NCBI RefSeq assembly: GCF_013359815.1
Contig: NZ_JABMCF010000030.1
Location: forward strand, 1-64,000
Direction of reading: 5' to 3'
From: Curtobacterium flaccumfaciens
Lineage (GTDB): Bacteria; Actinomycetota; Actinomycetes; Actinomycetales; Microbacteriaceae
Length of the DNA: 64,000 nt
The notes beneath the pieces were generated by a model, which searched no databases, was not told the DNA's origin, and was given only the letters and a program-made list of their open reading frames with translations. The translations under genes were made by a program, and so were the position numbers. Within the stretch, counting starts at the first letter, position 1; the number at the start of each line of letters is the position of its first letter. Shown here in pieces: positions 51,041 to 59,287 of this stretch.

Positions 51041-51148
51041 GTCGTTCCCGGGGGCGCGCGGGCGCGTGGTGCGCGGGTCCTGGCCTGGAGGCCCGTGCCG
51101 GTTTGCACAGATCGGCCCGCCCCGTCCGTCCGCCGGGTGGGCACCGCC

Positions 51149-51154
51149 TAGGCT
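51149..51154 (+). promoter_or_regulatory. -10 element, leaderless start of the CopD-CtaG gene
   Basis: TAGGCT ends six bases before the GTG at 51161. Confidence 0.5.
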
Positions 51155-51160
51155 TGACGG

Positions 51161-53203
51161 GTGAATCGGATCGCGCGCATCGCCGGTCCCGCCGTGCTCC
51201 TGCTCGTCGGGTTCGTGGCGCTGCTCACGGCACTCGTCATCGGTGGGGGCGCGAACCCCGCACTGATCGCCGACCCGGGGCCCGTCGTCCGCTTCGGGCT
51301 GCCGATCGCCCGGCTCGTCGTCGACCTGTCCGCGGCCACCACGATCGGTGGGCTCGCACTGGCGACCATCGGCCTCTCGCGCTCCGGCCCCGAGTGGAAC
51401 CGCGCGATCGACGTCGCCGCCGGGGCCAGTGGTGTCTGGACGGTCGCGTCGGCTGTCGCCACGTTCTGCACGTTCCTCAGCGTCGCCGGTTCGCGCATCA
51501 GCATCGACGAGCAGTTCGGGCAGTCGATGGGGGTCTTCCTCACCGGCACCGAGCTCGGGCTCGCCTGGCTCGTCACCGTCCTCGTCGCCGCGGCCGTCAC
51601 GGTGCTCTGCTTCGCAGTCCGTTCGCGGGGCATGGTCGCCCTGACCGCCGGCGTCTCGATGATCGGCCTCATCCCGCTCGCGCAGCAGGGCCACGCCGCC
51701 GGCACCGCCAGCCACGACGCCGCCGTGACGGCCCTGGGGCTGCACCTCGTCGGTGCGGCGCTGTGGGTCGGTGGGCTCGTCATGCTCGTGCTGCTGCGCG
51801 GGGTGCTGCCCGGGGACCGGCTGGCCGTGGTCGTGGCCCGGTACTCGAGCATCGCCCTCGGCTGCTTCGTGCTCGTCGCCGTCTCCGGCACCGCGTCGGC
51901 ACAGATCCGCGTCGGGGCGCTGTCGAACCTGTTCACCCCGTACGGCACGCTCGTCCTGGTGAAGATCGGCGCGATCGTCGCCATCGGTGTCCTCGGCGCG
52001 GTGCAGCGCCGTCGGGCCATCCGTGCGCTGACCACCTCGCCCGGTCGGCAGCGGCCCTTCTGGACCCTCATCGTCGTCGAGCTCGCGGTGATGGGTGTGG
52101 CGTCGGGGTTCGCCGCGGCGCTCGGACGGACCGCCACCCCGGTCGACCAGATCGCCCTGAGCAAGACCACCGACCCGAGCCCGGCGGAGCTCCTGACCGA
52201 CGACCTGCTGCCGCACGCGCCCGGTGCGTGGGGCTGGCTGACCCAGTGGAACATCGACCTGTTCTGGCTGATGGCCGCCGTGCTGCTCGCCGCGACGTAC
52301 GTGGCCGGCGTCGTGCGACTGCGGCGGAGCGGCGTGCGGTGGCCGGCACGACGCTCGATCGCCGCAGCCCTGGCGATCGTGTCCCTGGTGGTCGCGACCT
52401 CGGGCTCGCTCCACCAGTACGACCGGTTCCTGGTCTCAGCGAACGTCGGTGCCCACGTGCTGCTCGGCCTGGTGGTCCCCGCCCTGGTGTGGGCGGCGGC
52501 ACCGGTCGCCCTGATCCGCGCCGCCGTGCACCCCCGGCACGACGACAGCACGGGTGTGCGTGAGTGGACCGACGTCATCGTCGAGCACCCGTCCGTGCGG
52601 TACCTGGCCCAGCCGTTCCCTGCGTTCCTGCTCGCGGCGGCCTTGTGGTGGGCGTTCTTCGCCACCGACGCCGTGCGGTGGTCGGTGAGCGACCCCACCG
52701 GTCGTACCGTCAGCGACGTAGTGTTCCTGCTGGTCGGGCTGCTGGCCGTCCCGACGCTCTGCACACCGATCCCCGCCGGGCACCGTCGTCCGACCACGGC
52801 TGCCGCGGCCGTCCGGATCGTCGGGGCGGTGGTGATCGCGGCGGGCACGGTCTCGCTCGGCATCGCGATGCGTGGGCCGCTCGGGCTGCTGCAGGCCTCG
52901 TGGTTCGGTGCGATGGGCCGGACGTGGGGGCCGGATCCGCTCGTCGACCAGGCCCGGGCCGGCCTCGTCCTGATCGTCGCCGGAGTGCTGCTCCTGGTGA
53001 CGGTGGTCGTGGTGGTGCTCGTGCGGCTGCGGCGTGACGGCGGAGACCCGGTCGACGTCGTCGACGCAGCTGCTGCCGGCGACGCAGCTGTGGCCGGTGC
53101 GACCGTCCCCGCCGTCCCTGCTGCCCGGGCCGACCAGGACGATCTGGACTTCGACGACGGCAGCGACGACCTCGAACCATCGCCCGGGGCGGACGCCCGA
53201 TGA
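51161..53203 (+). CDS. CopD-CtaG fusion membrane protein (copper handling, cytochrome oxidase assembly)
   Basis: The 680-aa protein fuses a CopD-like copper-resistance domain (about residues 1-330; nine helices, GLHLVGAALWVGGLVML is the CopD signature with metal-ligand His) to a CtaG/caa3-type assembly domain (about 360-610; LHQYDRFLVSANVGAHVLLGLVVPALVWAAAP, HPSVRYLAQPFPAF). A charged Asp/Ala-rich tail follows. The fusion is common in actinobacteria, where it delivers copper to cytochrome oxidase. GTG 51161 follows TAGGCT by six bases. Its stop overlaps the helicase start (ATGA), an odd pairing. Confidence 0.88.
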   Translation: MNRIARIAGPAVLLLVGFVALLTALVIGGGANPALIADPGPVVRFGLPIARLVVDLSAATTIGGLALATIGLSRSGPEWNRAIDVAAGASGVWTVASAVATFCTFLSVAGSRISIDEQFGQSMGVFLTGTELGLAWLVTVLVAAAVTVLCFAVRSRGMVALTAGVSMIGLIPLAQQGHAAGTASHDAAVTALGLHLVGAALWVGGLVMLVLLRGVLPGDRLAVVVARYSSIALGCFVLVAVSGTASAQIRVGALSNLFTPYGTLVLVKIGAIVAIGVLGAVQRRRAIRALTTSPGRQRPFWTLIVVELAVMGVASGFAAALGRTATPVDQIALSKTTDPSPAELLTDDLLPHAPGAWGWLTQWNIDLFWLMAAVLLAATYVAGVVRLRRSGVRWPARRSIAAALAIVSLVVATSGSLHQYDRFLVSANVGAHVLLGLVVPALVWAAAPVALIRAAVHPRHDDSTGVREWTDVIVEHPSVRYLAQPFPAFLLAAALWWAFFATDAVRWSVSDPTGRTVSDVVFLLVGLLAVPTLCTPIPAGHRRPTTAAAAVRIVGAVVIAAGTVSLGIAMRGPLGLLQASWFGAMGRTWGPDPLVDQARAGLVLIVAGVLLLVTVVVVVLVRLRRDGGDPVDVVDAAAAGDAAVAGATVPAVPAARADQDDLDFDDGSDDLEPSPGADAR

Positions 53204-54522
53204 GCATCGAGCTGAGCGACGAACAGCGCGCCGTCTTCGAGTACATCGAGCACACCCGTGACCACGTGTTCATCACCGGCCGGGCCGGCACGGGCAAGTC
53301 CACGCTGCTCAACCACCTGTCGTGGAACACCGAGAAGCAGGTCGTCATCTGCGCCCCGACGGGGGTCGCCGCGCTCAACGTCGGCGGCCAGACGATCCAC
53401 TCCCTGTTCCGGCTGCCGATCGGGCTCATCGCCGACGCGGAGCTGCGGCAGGGCCCGGACACCCGCAAGCTCCTCAACACGATCGACACCCTGGTCATCG
53501 ACGAGGTCTCGATGGTCAACGCCGACTTGCTCGACGGCATGGACCGGTCGCTCCGCAAGGCCCGCGGTCGGCAGTTCGAGCCGTTCGGCGGTGTGCAGGT
53601 CGTGATGTTCGGCGACCCGTACCAGCTCCCCCCGGTGCCCGGCGACGCCGACGAGCGCGCCTACTTCACCGACCACTACCGGTCGATGTGGTTCTTCGAC
53701 GCCAAGGTGTGGCTCGAGGCCGAGCTCAACATCATCGAGCTCGCCACGGTGCACCGACAGCGCGACGACGCCTTCGCAGCGATGCTCACCGCCGTCCGGC
53801 ACGGCCGGGTCACCGCGGACATCGCCGAGCAGCTCAACACCGCAGGGGCCCGCCCGGCCCCGGACGACGCCATCACCCTGGCGACCCGCAACGACACGGT
53901 CGCCCGGATCAACAAGGCTGCCCTCGAGCGGCTGCCCGGCAAGGTGAAGACCGCCAAGGCCGACGTGAACGGCGACTTCGGTGGACGGAACTTCCCGGCC
54001 GACGAAGCCCTCGAGCTGAAGCCCGGTGCGCACGTGATGTTCCTGCGCAACGACGCCGACCAGCGCTGGGTGAACGGCACCCTGGGCATCGTGACGGCCA
54101 TCCGCGACACGGTGTGGGTCGACGTCGACGGTGAGTCGTTCGAGGTCCAGCCATCGGTGTGGGAGAAGTTCAAGTACTCGTACGACGCGGACAAGAAGGA
54201 ACTCAAGAAGGACACCGTCGGGGAGTTCCAGCAGTTCCCGCTCCGGCTCGCCTGGGCCGTGACCATCCACAAGTCGCAGGGCAGCACCTACGACCGGGCC
54301 GTGGTCGACCTCGGCAACCGGGTGTTCAGCGCGGGTCAGACGTACGTGGCGCTGTCGCGGCTGACCTCGCTCGAGGGGCTGTTCCTCACCCGGCCGCTCC
54401 GGCCGCAGGACATCATCGTCGACCTGGACGTCCGACGCTTCATGTCCGAGGCGCCCCGCATCGTCGCCACCGAGCTCGAAGCTCCGAAGAAGCAGCCCGA
54501 CGCCGAGCCCGACGCCGACTGA
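53200..54522 (+). CDS. PIF1/RecD-like superfamily 1 DNA helicase
   Basis: The 440-aa helicase has motif Q-like LSDEQRAVFEYI, Walker A GRAGTGKST at 27-35 and CAPTGVAALNVGGQTIHSLFR (motif Ia, the PIF1 signature). Walker B is LVIDEVSM at 98-105, followed by FGDPYQLPPV (motif III) and VTIHKSQGSTYDRAVVDLG (motif V). It unwinds DNA 5' to 3' and may act on G-quadruplex or recombination intermediates. It is translationally coupled to the CopD-CtaG gene with no evident functional link. A 13-bp tandem duplication spans its stop. Confidence 0.92.
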   Translation: MSIELSDEQRAVFEYIEHTRDHVFITGRAGTGKSTLLNHLSWNTEKQVVICAPTGVAALNVGGQTIHSLFRLPIGLIADAELRQGPDTRKLLNTIDTLVIDEVSMVNADLLDGMDRSLRKARGRQFEPFGGVQVVMFGDPYQLPPVPGDADERAYFTDHYRSMWFFDAKVWLEAELNIIELATVHRQRDDAFAAMLTAVRHGRVTADIAEQLNTAGARPAPDDAITLATRNDTVARINKAALERLPGKVKTAKADVNGDFGGRNFPADEALELKPGAHVMFLRNDADQRWVNGTLGIVTAIRDTVWVDVDGESFEVQPSVWEKFKYSYDADKKELKKDTVGEFQQFPLRLAWAVTIHKSQGSTYDRAVVDLGNRVFSAGQTYVALSRLTSLEGLFLTRPLRPQDIIVDLDVRRFMSEAPRIVATELEAPKKQPDAEPDAD

Positions 54523-54541
54523 CGCGTCCGACTGACCCGTC
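54516..54541 (+). repeat. 13-bp tandem duplication across the helicase stop
   Basis: CGACTGACGCGTC (54516-54528) is followed by CGACTGACCCGTC (54529-54541), one difference. The first unit contains the helicase's TGA. Confidence 0.7.
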
Positions 54542-54606
54542 GGGTCCGCTTCGTCTTCACGCCGCCGGGCACGCGCGCCTGCCTGCCCGGACGCACACCG
54601 CCGAGC

Positions 54607-54716
54607 GGTCACGACTCCCCGTCGGTCCTGCGCCGAGTGGTCACTCGTCGTCGACTTGAGACTCTGCATCCGACAGTTCGTGACCGGCCGGCGGACCTGA
54701 GCGGGGAGTCGTGACC
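54607..54716. repeat. large inverted repeat with nested hairpin (family E)
   Basis: GGTCACGACTCCCC (54607-54620) pairs perfectly with GGGGAGTCGTGACC (54703-54716). Between them CGAGTG-GT-CACTCG (54634-54647) is a second hairpin. It occupies most of the 302-bp gap after the helicase gene; no ORF is apparent there. Confidence 0.65.
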
Positions 54717-54767
54717 GGACGACAGCCCCCGCCGGACCACCCCGCCGCCCCGCCTTCACCGTCACGA

Positions 54768-54802
54768 CGACGCCCGCCTGCCGGAGCGGCAGACGGGCGT
54801 CG
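54768..54802. terminator. bidirectional hairpin before the DUF4383 stop
   Basis: CGACGCCCGCCTGCC (54768-54782) pairs with GGCAGACGGGCGTCG (54788-54802), one G-T pair, loop of five. It lies just downstream of the DUF4383 stop on the minus strand. Confidence 0.7.
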
Positions 54803-54824
54803 GGAGTGCAGTCGAGCGGGTGCG

Positions 54825-55271
54825 TCAGGCGCGCGCCGCGCGCAGTGCGCGGAGGTTCTCCTTGTCGGCACCGATCGCGGTGAGGAGCAGGAGCACACCG
54901 ACGATCGCGTGGAACACGTTGTCCGTGGTGTTCAGCGCGAAGACGTTGGCCGAGGTGTCGACGAAGATGAAGCCGTACACCGCGAAGAGGACGAGCAGGA
55001 CCCCGACGAGCAGGTTGCCGTTGCGCGATCCGACGGTGTTGCCGAGGCCGGTGATGAGCAGCACCGCGGCGAGCAGTACCCACACCAGGCAGAGCGCCGG
55101 GTTCACGCCGAACGCGTTCCACAGCATGCCGCCCTGGCGGTTGAAGAAGCCCGGGTCGCCGTCGGCGGCGAAGAAGAAGCCCAGGACGCCCCAGAGTGCG
55201 AGGACGCCGCCGGCCGTGAGTGCGAGACCCCGGTTCGGCGAGGCGATGATGCCCGGTTCCTTGATGGCCAC
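54825..55271 (-). CDS. DUF4383 membrane protein
   Basis: The 148-aa protein has four transmembrane helices and matches DUF4383. It opens SPNRGLALTAGGVLALWGVLGFFF, its middle is LWNAFGVNPALCLVWVLLAAVLLITGL, and it ends NTTDNVFHAIVGVLLLLTAIGA, where NVFHA is the family motif. GTG 55271 is chosen because GAGGAGGAAACC precedes it at correct spacing. The longer frame crosses the divergent promoter region. Function unknown; family members are often stress-induced in actinobacteria. It is divergent from the PAP2 gene. Confidence 0.82.
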   Translation of the reverse strand: MAIKEPGIIASPNRGLALTAGGVLALWGVLGFFFAADGDPGFFNRQGGMLWNAFGVNPALCLVWVLLAAVLLITGLGNTVGSRNGNLLVGVLLVLFAVYGFIFVDTSANVFALNTTDNVFHAIVGVLLLLTAIGADKENLRALRAARA

Positions 55272-55512
55272 TTCGGTTTCCTCCTCGTACACTGCCGACG
55301 CGACGTGCGTCGGTCCCGCGTGGTGCGACGGCCCGGCGGGGATCACCGATCCCCTCGTGTCAGCGCGCAGTGCACGGCCGACGGGGGTGCGGTTCCCAGC
55401 CTCCGGCCGGTGCTCCAACGGTATCGTGTCGGACCCCGACCGACCCAATCGCAGCGCCGCCGCCAGTCGTGCGACGAGCCCGACGACGACCACTCCCAGG
55501 AGGACCAGCCCG

Positions 55513-56412
55513 GTGACCTTGACACCCGAGCGCAGTGCATCCGAGTCGCGCGGACCGTGGGTCTCGCGGCGGGGGCGGTGGGCTGCGCTGGCGGCTCTGG
55601 GGTTCGTGATCGTGCCTCTCGTCTACGGGGTCGCGGTGCTGACCCCGGTCGGTCAGAAAGCGGAGGACGCCGCGCTCGGCGGGGTCCGGGAGTCCGACCT
55701 CTTCAGCTCGGACACTGCGCTCAACGTCATCTCGGTGCCGGTGATCCTGTTGCTCGTCGTCGTGATCGTCGCCGTGGCGTTCGCCAGACGGCGGCTCTCG
55801 GTGGGACTCGGCGCGGGGGTCGTGGTACTCGCGTCGGCGGCCACCTCGACGCTCGTCAAGCGTATCGCCGTGCGCCCTGAGATCGCTCAGTCGACGACGC
55901 CGAACTCGTTCCCGTCCGGGCACGCGACGATCGCGCTGGCGGCGCTGTTCGCGGTCCTGATGGTCACGCCTCGTCGGTTCCGCCCGCTGGTGACCATCGT
56001 CGGCGTCGGGTACGCGGTCTTCGTGGCGAACCAGACCGTGGTCTACGGCTGGCACCGGGTCAGCGACATCATCGGCGCATGCGCGATCGCGGTGTTCTGG
56101 CTCGGCATCGTCCGCGCGGTCGGCCCCCGGGTCGACCGGGGGCTCCGGGGCGACCGTGACGGCCGGCGGGGGCCGCGGCGGGTGGTGAGCGTCGTGCTCC
56201 TCGTCGCGACCGGGCTCACGCTGGTGATCGGTGTCGCGGCGCTCGTGGTCGGCCTGACCGGTGACGGCGCGTACGACCACGCCGCGATCCTGGTGGCGGG
56301 GCGGTTGGCGTCCAGCGCGAGCGTCCTGGCGGTCGTGACCGTCGTGTGGTTCCTCGACGGGATGCACCACGCCGCGCGCACCGACCCGGCCACGCTGCCC
56401 GCCGCCGGCTGA
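55513..56412 (+). CDS. PAP2-family (type 2 phosphatidic acid phosphatase) membrane protein
   Basis: The 299-aa protein has about six transmembrane helices and the three phosphatase motifs: KRIAVRPEI (C1), PSGHATIALA with catalytic His (C2) and WHRVSDIIGA with the phosphohistidine nucleophile (C3, VYGWHRVSD). It dephosphorylates a lipid such as undecaprenyl pyrophosphate or phosphatidate at the outer membrane face. GTG 55513 follows AGGAGGA at good spacing. A family-A half repeat and a CGCCCGT/ACGGGCG hairpin follow the gene. Confidence 0.87.
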   Translation: MTLTPERSASESRGPWVSRRGRWAALAALGFVIVPLVYGVAVLTPVGQKAEDAALGGVRESDLFSSDTALNVISVPVILLLVVVIVAVAFARRRLSVGLGAGVVVLASAATSTLVKRIAVRPEIAQSTTPNSFPSGHATIALAALFAVLMVTPRRFRPLVTIVGVGYAVFVANQTVVYGWHRVSDIIGACAIAVFWLGIVRAVGPRVDRGLRGDRDGRRGPRRVVSVVLLVATGLTLVIGVAALVVGLTGDGAYDHAAILVAGRLASSASVLAVVTVVWFLDGMHHAARTDPATLPAAG

Positions 56413-56440
56413 CCCGGGGAGCCGAGCCGGGCCTCCCGGC

Positions 56441-56457
56441 CGCCCGTCCGACGGGCG
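56441..56457 (+). terminator. hairpin after the PAP2 gene
   Basis: CGCCCGT (56441-56447) pairs with ACGGGCG (56451-56457), loop CCG. Confidence 0.6.
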
Positions 56458-56506
56458 CGAGCCTGGCGGGAATGCCACGCCGTGCGCTACGTTGTATCCA
56501 GCAAGT

Positions 56507-56522
56507 CGATGCAAACGCATCG
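56507..56522. promoter_or_regulatory. inverted repeat operator candidate upstream of the monooxygenase gene
   Basis: CGATGC-AAAC-GCATCG is a perfect 6+6 inverted repeat 23 bp before the ATG at 56545, just after a -10-like TACGTT (56488-56493). No regulator gene is adjacent. Confidence 0.45.
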
Positions 56523-56544
56523 ATATCGCGAAAGGCGGCGCATC

Positions 56545-57684
56545 ATGCAGTTCGGCATCTTCACGGTCAGTGACGTCACGACCGACCCCACGACCGGCAC
56601 CACGCCGGACGACACCCAGCGCGTCCGCGACATCCTGACGATCGCCGAGCACGCCGACCAGGCCGGGCTCGACGTCTTCGCGACCGGCGAGCACCACAAC
56701 CCGCCGTTCGTGGCCTCGTCGCCGACCACGCTGCTCGCCTACCTGGCGGCGAAGACGAAGGACATCACGCTGTCCACGTCGACGACCCTGATCACCACGA
56801 ACGACCCGGTGCGCATCGCCGAGGAGTACGCGATGCTGCAGGTCGTCTCCGACGGTCGCATGGACCTGATGATGGGCCGCGGCAACACCGGTCCCGTCTA
56901 CCCGTGGTTCGGCCAGGACATCCGCCAGGGCGTCAACCTGGCGATCGAGAACTACGCGCTCGTCCGCCAGCTGTGGGAGAACGACGTCGTCAACTGGCAG
57001 GGCAAGTTCCGCACGCCGCTGCAGGGCTTCACCTCGACCCCGCGTCCGCTCGACGGTGTCCCGCCGTTCGTCTGGCACGGCTCGATCCGCACGCCGGAGA
57101 TCGCCGAGCAGGCGGCCTACTACGGTGACGGCTTCTTCCACAACAACATCTTCTGGCCGATCCAGCACACCGAGCAGATGGTCGGCCTGTACCGCCAGCG
57201 CTTCGAGCACTACGGCCACGGCCGCGCCGACCAGGCGATCGTCGGGCTCGGCGGGCAGTTCTTCGCGCGGAAGGACTCGCAGGACGCGATCAAGGAGTTC
57301 CGGCCCTACTTCGACAACGCTCCGGTCTACGGTCACGGCCCCTCGATGGAGGACTTCACCGCCCAGACCCCGCTCACCGTCGGTTCGCCGCAGCAGGTCA
57401 TCGACCGGTACGCGGCGATGAAGGACCACGTCGGCCACTACCAGCGCCAGCTGTTCCTCATCGACCACGCCGGCCTGCCGCTCAAGACGGTGCTCGAGCA
57501 GATCGACATCCTGGCGACGGACATCGTGCCGGAGCTGCGCAAGCTCAACGACGAGGGGCGCCCGGCCGACGTGCCGTCGGACCCGCCGTCGCACGCGGCA
57601 CGCGCCGCTGCCGCGATGGCGGCCGGCACGGTCGGCAGCGACCACGTCGCCGCCGAGGACGAGTGGACGGGCGCGTCCGTCTGA
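56545..57684 (+). CDS. LLM-class flavin-dependent oxidoreductase (luciferase-like monooxygenase)
   Basis: The 379-aa (beta/alpha)8 barrel protein of the bacterial luciferase family starts MQFGIFTVSDVT. It has FATGEHHNPPFVASSP (flavin-pocket region at about residues 46-61), GRMDLMMGRGNTGPVYPWFG and GDGFFHNNIFWP. It uses reduced FMN/F420-type cofactor and O2 to oxidise an unknown substrate. The C-terminal 40 residues are Ala/Asp-rich. ATG 56545 has AAAGGCGG upstream. A clear inverted repeat in the promoter suggests dedicated regulation. It is monocistronic, ending in a family-C repeat. Confidence 0.87.
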   Translation: MQFGIFTVSDVTTDPTTGTTPDDTQRVRDILTIAEHADQAGLDVFATGEHHNPPFVASSPTTLLAYLAAKTKDITLSTSTTLITTNDPVRIAEEYAMLQVVSDGRMDLMMGRGNTGPVYPWFGQDIRQGVNLAIENYALVRQLWENDVVNWQGKFRTPLQGFTSTPRPLDGVPPFVWHGSIRTPEIAEQAAYYGDGFFHNNIFWPIQHTEQMVGLYRQRFEHYGHGRADQAIVGLGGQFFARKDSQDAIKEFRPYFDNAPVYGHGPSMEDFTAQTPLTVGSPQQVIDRYAAMKDHVGHYQRQLFLIDHAGLPLKTVLEQIDILATDIVPELRKLNDEGRPADVPSDPPSHAARAAAAMAAGTVGSDHVAAEDEWTGASV

Positions 57685-57694
57685 CGCTCGTTTC

Positions 57695-57744
57695 GTGAGC
57701 AGGAACGGTCGGGTCCCGCGAGGTGACCCGACCATTGCTGCTCA
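57695..57744. repeat. dispersed inverted repeat, family C (copy 2)
   Basis: GTGAGCAGGAACGGTCGGGT (57695-57714) pairs with ACCCGACCATTGCTGCTCAC (57725-57744) with two mismatches; it is nearly the same sequence as at 35431-35481. It follows the monooxygenase stop by 10 bp. Confidence 0.75.
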
Positions 57745-57772
57745 CCATGCGCGGTGGGCGCGACCCACAGAC

Positions 57773-57814
57773 GGACGGGAGGCGCCGTGCCAGCTGGCAC
57801 CGGGCCTCCCGTCC
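57773..57814. terminator. family-A hairpin
   Basis: Two 21-nt arms meet at CCAGCTGG with two mismatches; core GACGGGAGG and CCTCCCGTC. Three different repeat families (C, A and B) are stacked in the 211 bp between the monooxygenase and SMR genes. Confidence 0.68.
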
Positions 57815-57855
57815 GGCTCGGCGCGCGTGCTCGGACCGCACTCGCCTCACGGGGT

Positions 57856-57906
57856 CAGCGACACCTCACGGGATCGCTGGCGCGTGAGCTGTCGCTCAGC
57901 GCGTGA
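57856..57906. repeat. dispersed inverted repeat, family B (copy 3), entering the SMR gene
   Basis: CAGCGACACCTCACG (57856-57870) faces CGTGAGCTGTCGCT (57883-57896). The following CAGCGCGTGAGG encodes the last residues and stop (minus strand) of the SMR protein. Confidence 0.62.
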
Positions 57907-58237
57907 GGTCGGCGGCGGGGCGGGCCGGCACGAGCTTGAGGCCCACGACGCACCCGACGATGCCGGCGATGAACAGCAGGCGCAGGACGGTGACGTGCTC
58001 CGCGCCGGTGGCCATGCCCCAGAGCACGGTGAGGGCGGCGCCGGTCCCGGTCCACACCGCGTACGCCGTGCTGATCGGGATGTGCTTCAGGACGTAGCCG
58101 AAGGCGACCAGGCTGATCACGATCGTGACGGCGAACACGATCGTCGGGCGGAGCTCGGTGAAGCCGTCGCTCTCACCGAGTGCGGTCGCCCAGACGGTCT
58201 CGAGCGCGGCGCTGACGAACAGGACGATCCATGCCAT
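57896..58237 (-). CDS. small multidrug resistance (SMR) family transporter, second subunit
   Basis: The 113-aa four-helix protein has the SMR essential Glu14 in helix 1 (MAWIVLFVSAALETVWATAL). GTAYAVWTGxG-like STAYAVWTGTGAAL follows in helix 3, and the GIVGCVVGLKLV end is typical. The WATALGESDGF segment resembles Gdx/SugE-type guanidinium exporters. It starts two bases after its paralogue's stop; the pair may form a heterodimer. Its last codons coincide with a family-B repeat, which seems to have supplied its C-terminus. Confidence 0.87.
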   Translation of the reverse strand: MAWIVLFVSAALETVWATALGESDGFTELRPTIVFAVTIVISLVAFGYVLKHIPISTAYAVWTGTGAALTVLWGMATGAEHVTVLRLLFIAGIVGCVVGLKLVPARPAADLTR

Positions 58238-58238
58238 G

Positions 58239-58553
58239 TCAGCTCACCACCTTGAGGCCGATGACGCACGCCACCAGGCCGAAGACCAGGGCGAGGCGGG
58301 CGAAGGACGCGGCCTCCTGTCGGCGGAGGATCGCGACGACCACGGTCAGGGACGCCCCGATGCCGACCCAGACGGCGTAGGCGGTGCCGACCGGGATGCT
58401 CTTCATCGCGAACGCCAACCCCACCATGCTCAGCGCCATGCCGGCGACGAACACGATCGTGGGGACGACCTTCTTGAAGCCGTTCGAGGCACTGAGGGCG
58501 GTGGCCCAGACGGCCTCGAGCACGCCGCTGAGCACGAGGATTGCCCATGCCAT
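58239..58553 (-). CDS. small multidrug resistance (SMR) family transporter, first subunit
   Basis: The 104-aa SMR protein has Glu13 in MAWAILVLSGVLEAVWATAL and the helix-3 motif GTAYAVWVGIGASLTVV. WATALSASNGFKKVVPTIVF resembles the Gdx branch. With the downstream paralogue it would exchange protons for small cations such as guanidinium or quaternary ammonium. GGAAAGGA lies at correct spacing before the ATG. It is divergent from a TetR gene across a region with two copies of a likely operator. Confidence 0.88.
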   Translation of the reverse strand: MAWAILVLSGVLEAVWATALSASNGFKKVVPTIVFVAGMALSMVGLAFAMKSIPVGTAYAVWVGIGASLTVVVAILRRQEAASFARLALVFGLVACVIGLKVVS

Positions 58554-58592
58554 GACGATGTCCTTTCCTGCGGGAGTCGTTCGTTCTCGTTG

Positions 58593-58649
58593 TCGTACGA
58601 CTGTGCGACAACGACCTCGACGGTAGCACGAGTTCGTACGACTGTGCGA
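58593..58649. promoter_or_regulatory. two 16-bp operator repeats between the SMR and TetR genes
   Basis: TCGTACGACTGTGCGA occurs at 58593-58608 and identically at 58634-58649. Each is an imperfect palindrome (TCGTAC/GTGCGA). Spacing of 41 bp is about four helical turns. The second copy overlaps the -10 (GAGTAT) of the tetR gene. Confidence 0.72.
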
Positions 58650-58659
58650 GTATGGCGTC

Positions 58660-59238
58660 GTGGCCAGGAGCATGGACGTCGACGAACGGCGCCGCACCGT
58701 GTCCGAGGCGGCGTGCCGGGTCCTCGTGCGCGACGGGCTCGGAGCGTTGAGCGTGCGGAACGTCGCCGCCGAGGCCGGACTGCCGCCGAGCACGGTCCGC
58801 TACACGTTCCCGACCCAGGCGAGCGTCCGCGAGCACACCATCACGCTCGTGTTCGACCGGATCCGCGAGCGCATCGACGCCATCCCCGACGACCTCACGC
58901 CGGCCCGACGCGCACGCCGGATCGTGCTCGAGCTGCTGCCCCTCGACGAGGAGCGGGTCGTCGAGCTCGAGGTCTACCTGGCGCTCGGCAACGCCGCGCT
59001 CACCGACGTCGGGCTCCGGCCGACGCTCGACCGGACCGTCGCGGCGATGCGGACGTGGTGCGAGGAGGTCCTCGGGCTGCTCGGGGTACCGGCGGACGAC
59101 CGGGAGTACGAGGCCTGCCGCCTCCACGCGCTCCTGGACGGACTCGCGATGCAGGTCGTCCGACTGGCTCCGGGGGAGTCCGGCGACTGGGCGATCGACG
59201 TGCTCGACCGGCACCTCGACGGCGTCACCGCGGGTTGA
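58660..59238 (+). CDS. TetR family transcriptional regulator
   Basis: The 192-aa protein has a TetR-type N-terminal helix-turn-helix (RRRTVSEAACRVLVRDGLGALSVRNVAAEAGLPPSTVRYTFPT, about residues 10-52). An all-helical ligand domain of about 140 residues follows, with Cys at WCEEVLG and EACRLHALLDG. It is divergent from the SMR pair and almost certainly represses it and itself through the duplicated operators. GTG 58660 lies six bases after GAGTAT; ATG 58672 is an alternative. The inducer is probably the cation exported by the SMR proteins. Confidence 0.88.
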   Translation: MARSMDVDERRRTVSEAACRVLVRDGLGALSVRNVAAEAGLPPSTVRYTFPTQASVREHTITLVFDRIRERIDAIPDDLTPARRARRIVLELLPLDEERVVELEVYLALGNAALTDVGLRPTLDRTVAAMRTWCEEVLGLLGVPADDREYEACRLHALLDGLAMQVVRLAPGESGDWAIDVLDRHLDGVTAG

Positions 59239-59275
59239 GCCGCCCCGTGTGCAGCCCCGGGCAGGAGGCGTCACC

Positions 59276-59281
59276 TATCCT
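59276..59281 (+). promoter_or_regulatory. -10 element, leaderless start of the permease operon
   Basis: TATCCT ends six bases before the GTG at 59288. Confidence 0.5.
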
Positions 59282-59287
59282 GTCCCG

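Noticed and set aside
51148-55122. A 1324-codon minus-strand open frame
   Set aside because: It is the antisense shadow of the CopD-CtaG and helicase genes in very GC-rich DNA, with low-complexity Arg/Ser/Thr composition and no domain.
58239-58660. Guanidine riboswitch upstream of the SMR genes
   Set aside because: The leader is short and shows two DNA direct repeats and a divergent tetR, not a recognisable guanidine aptamer.
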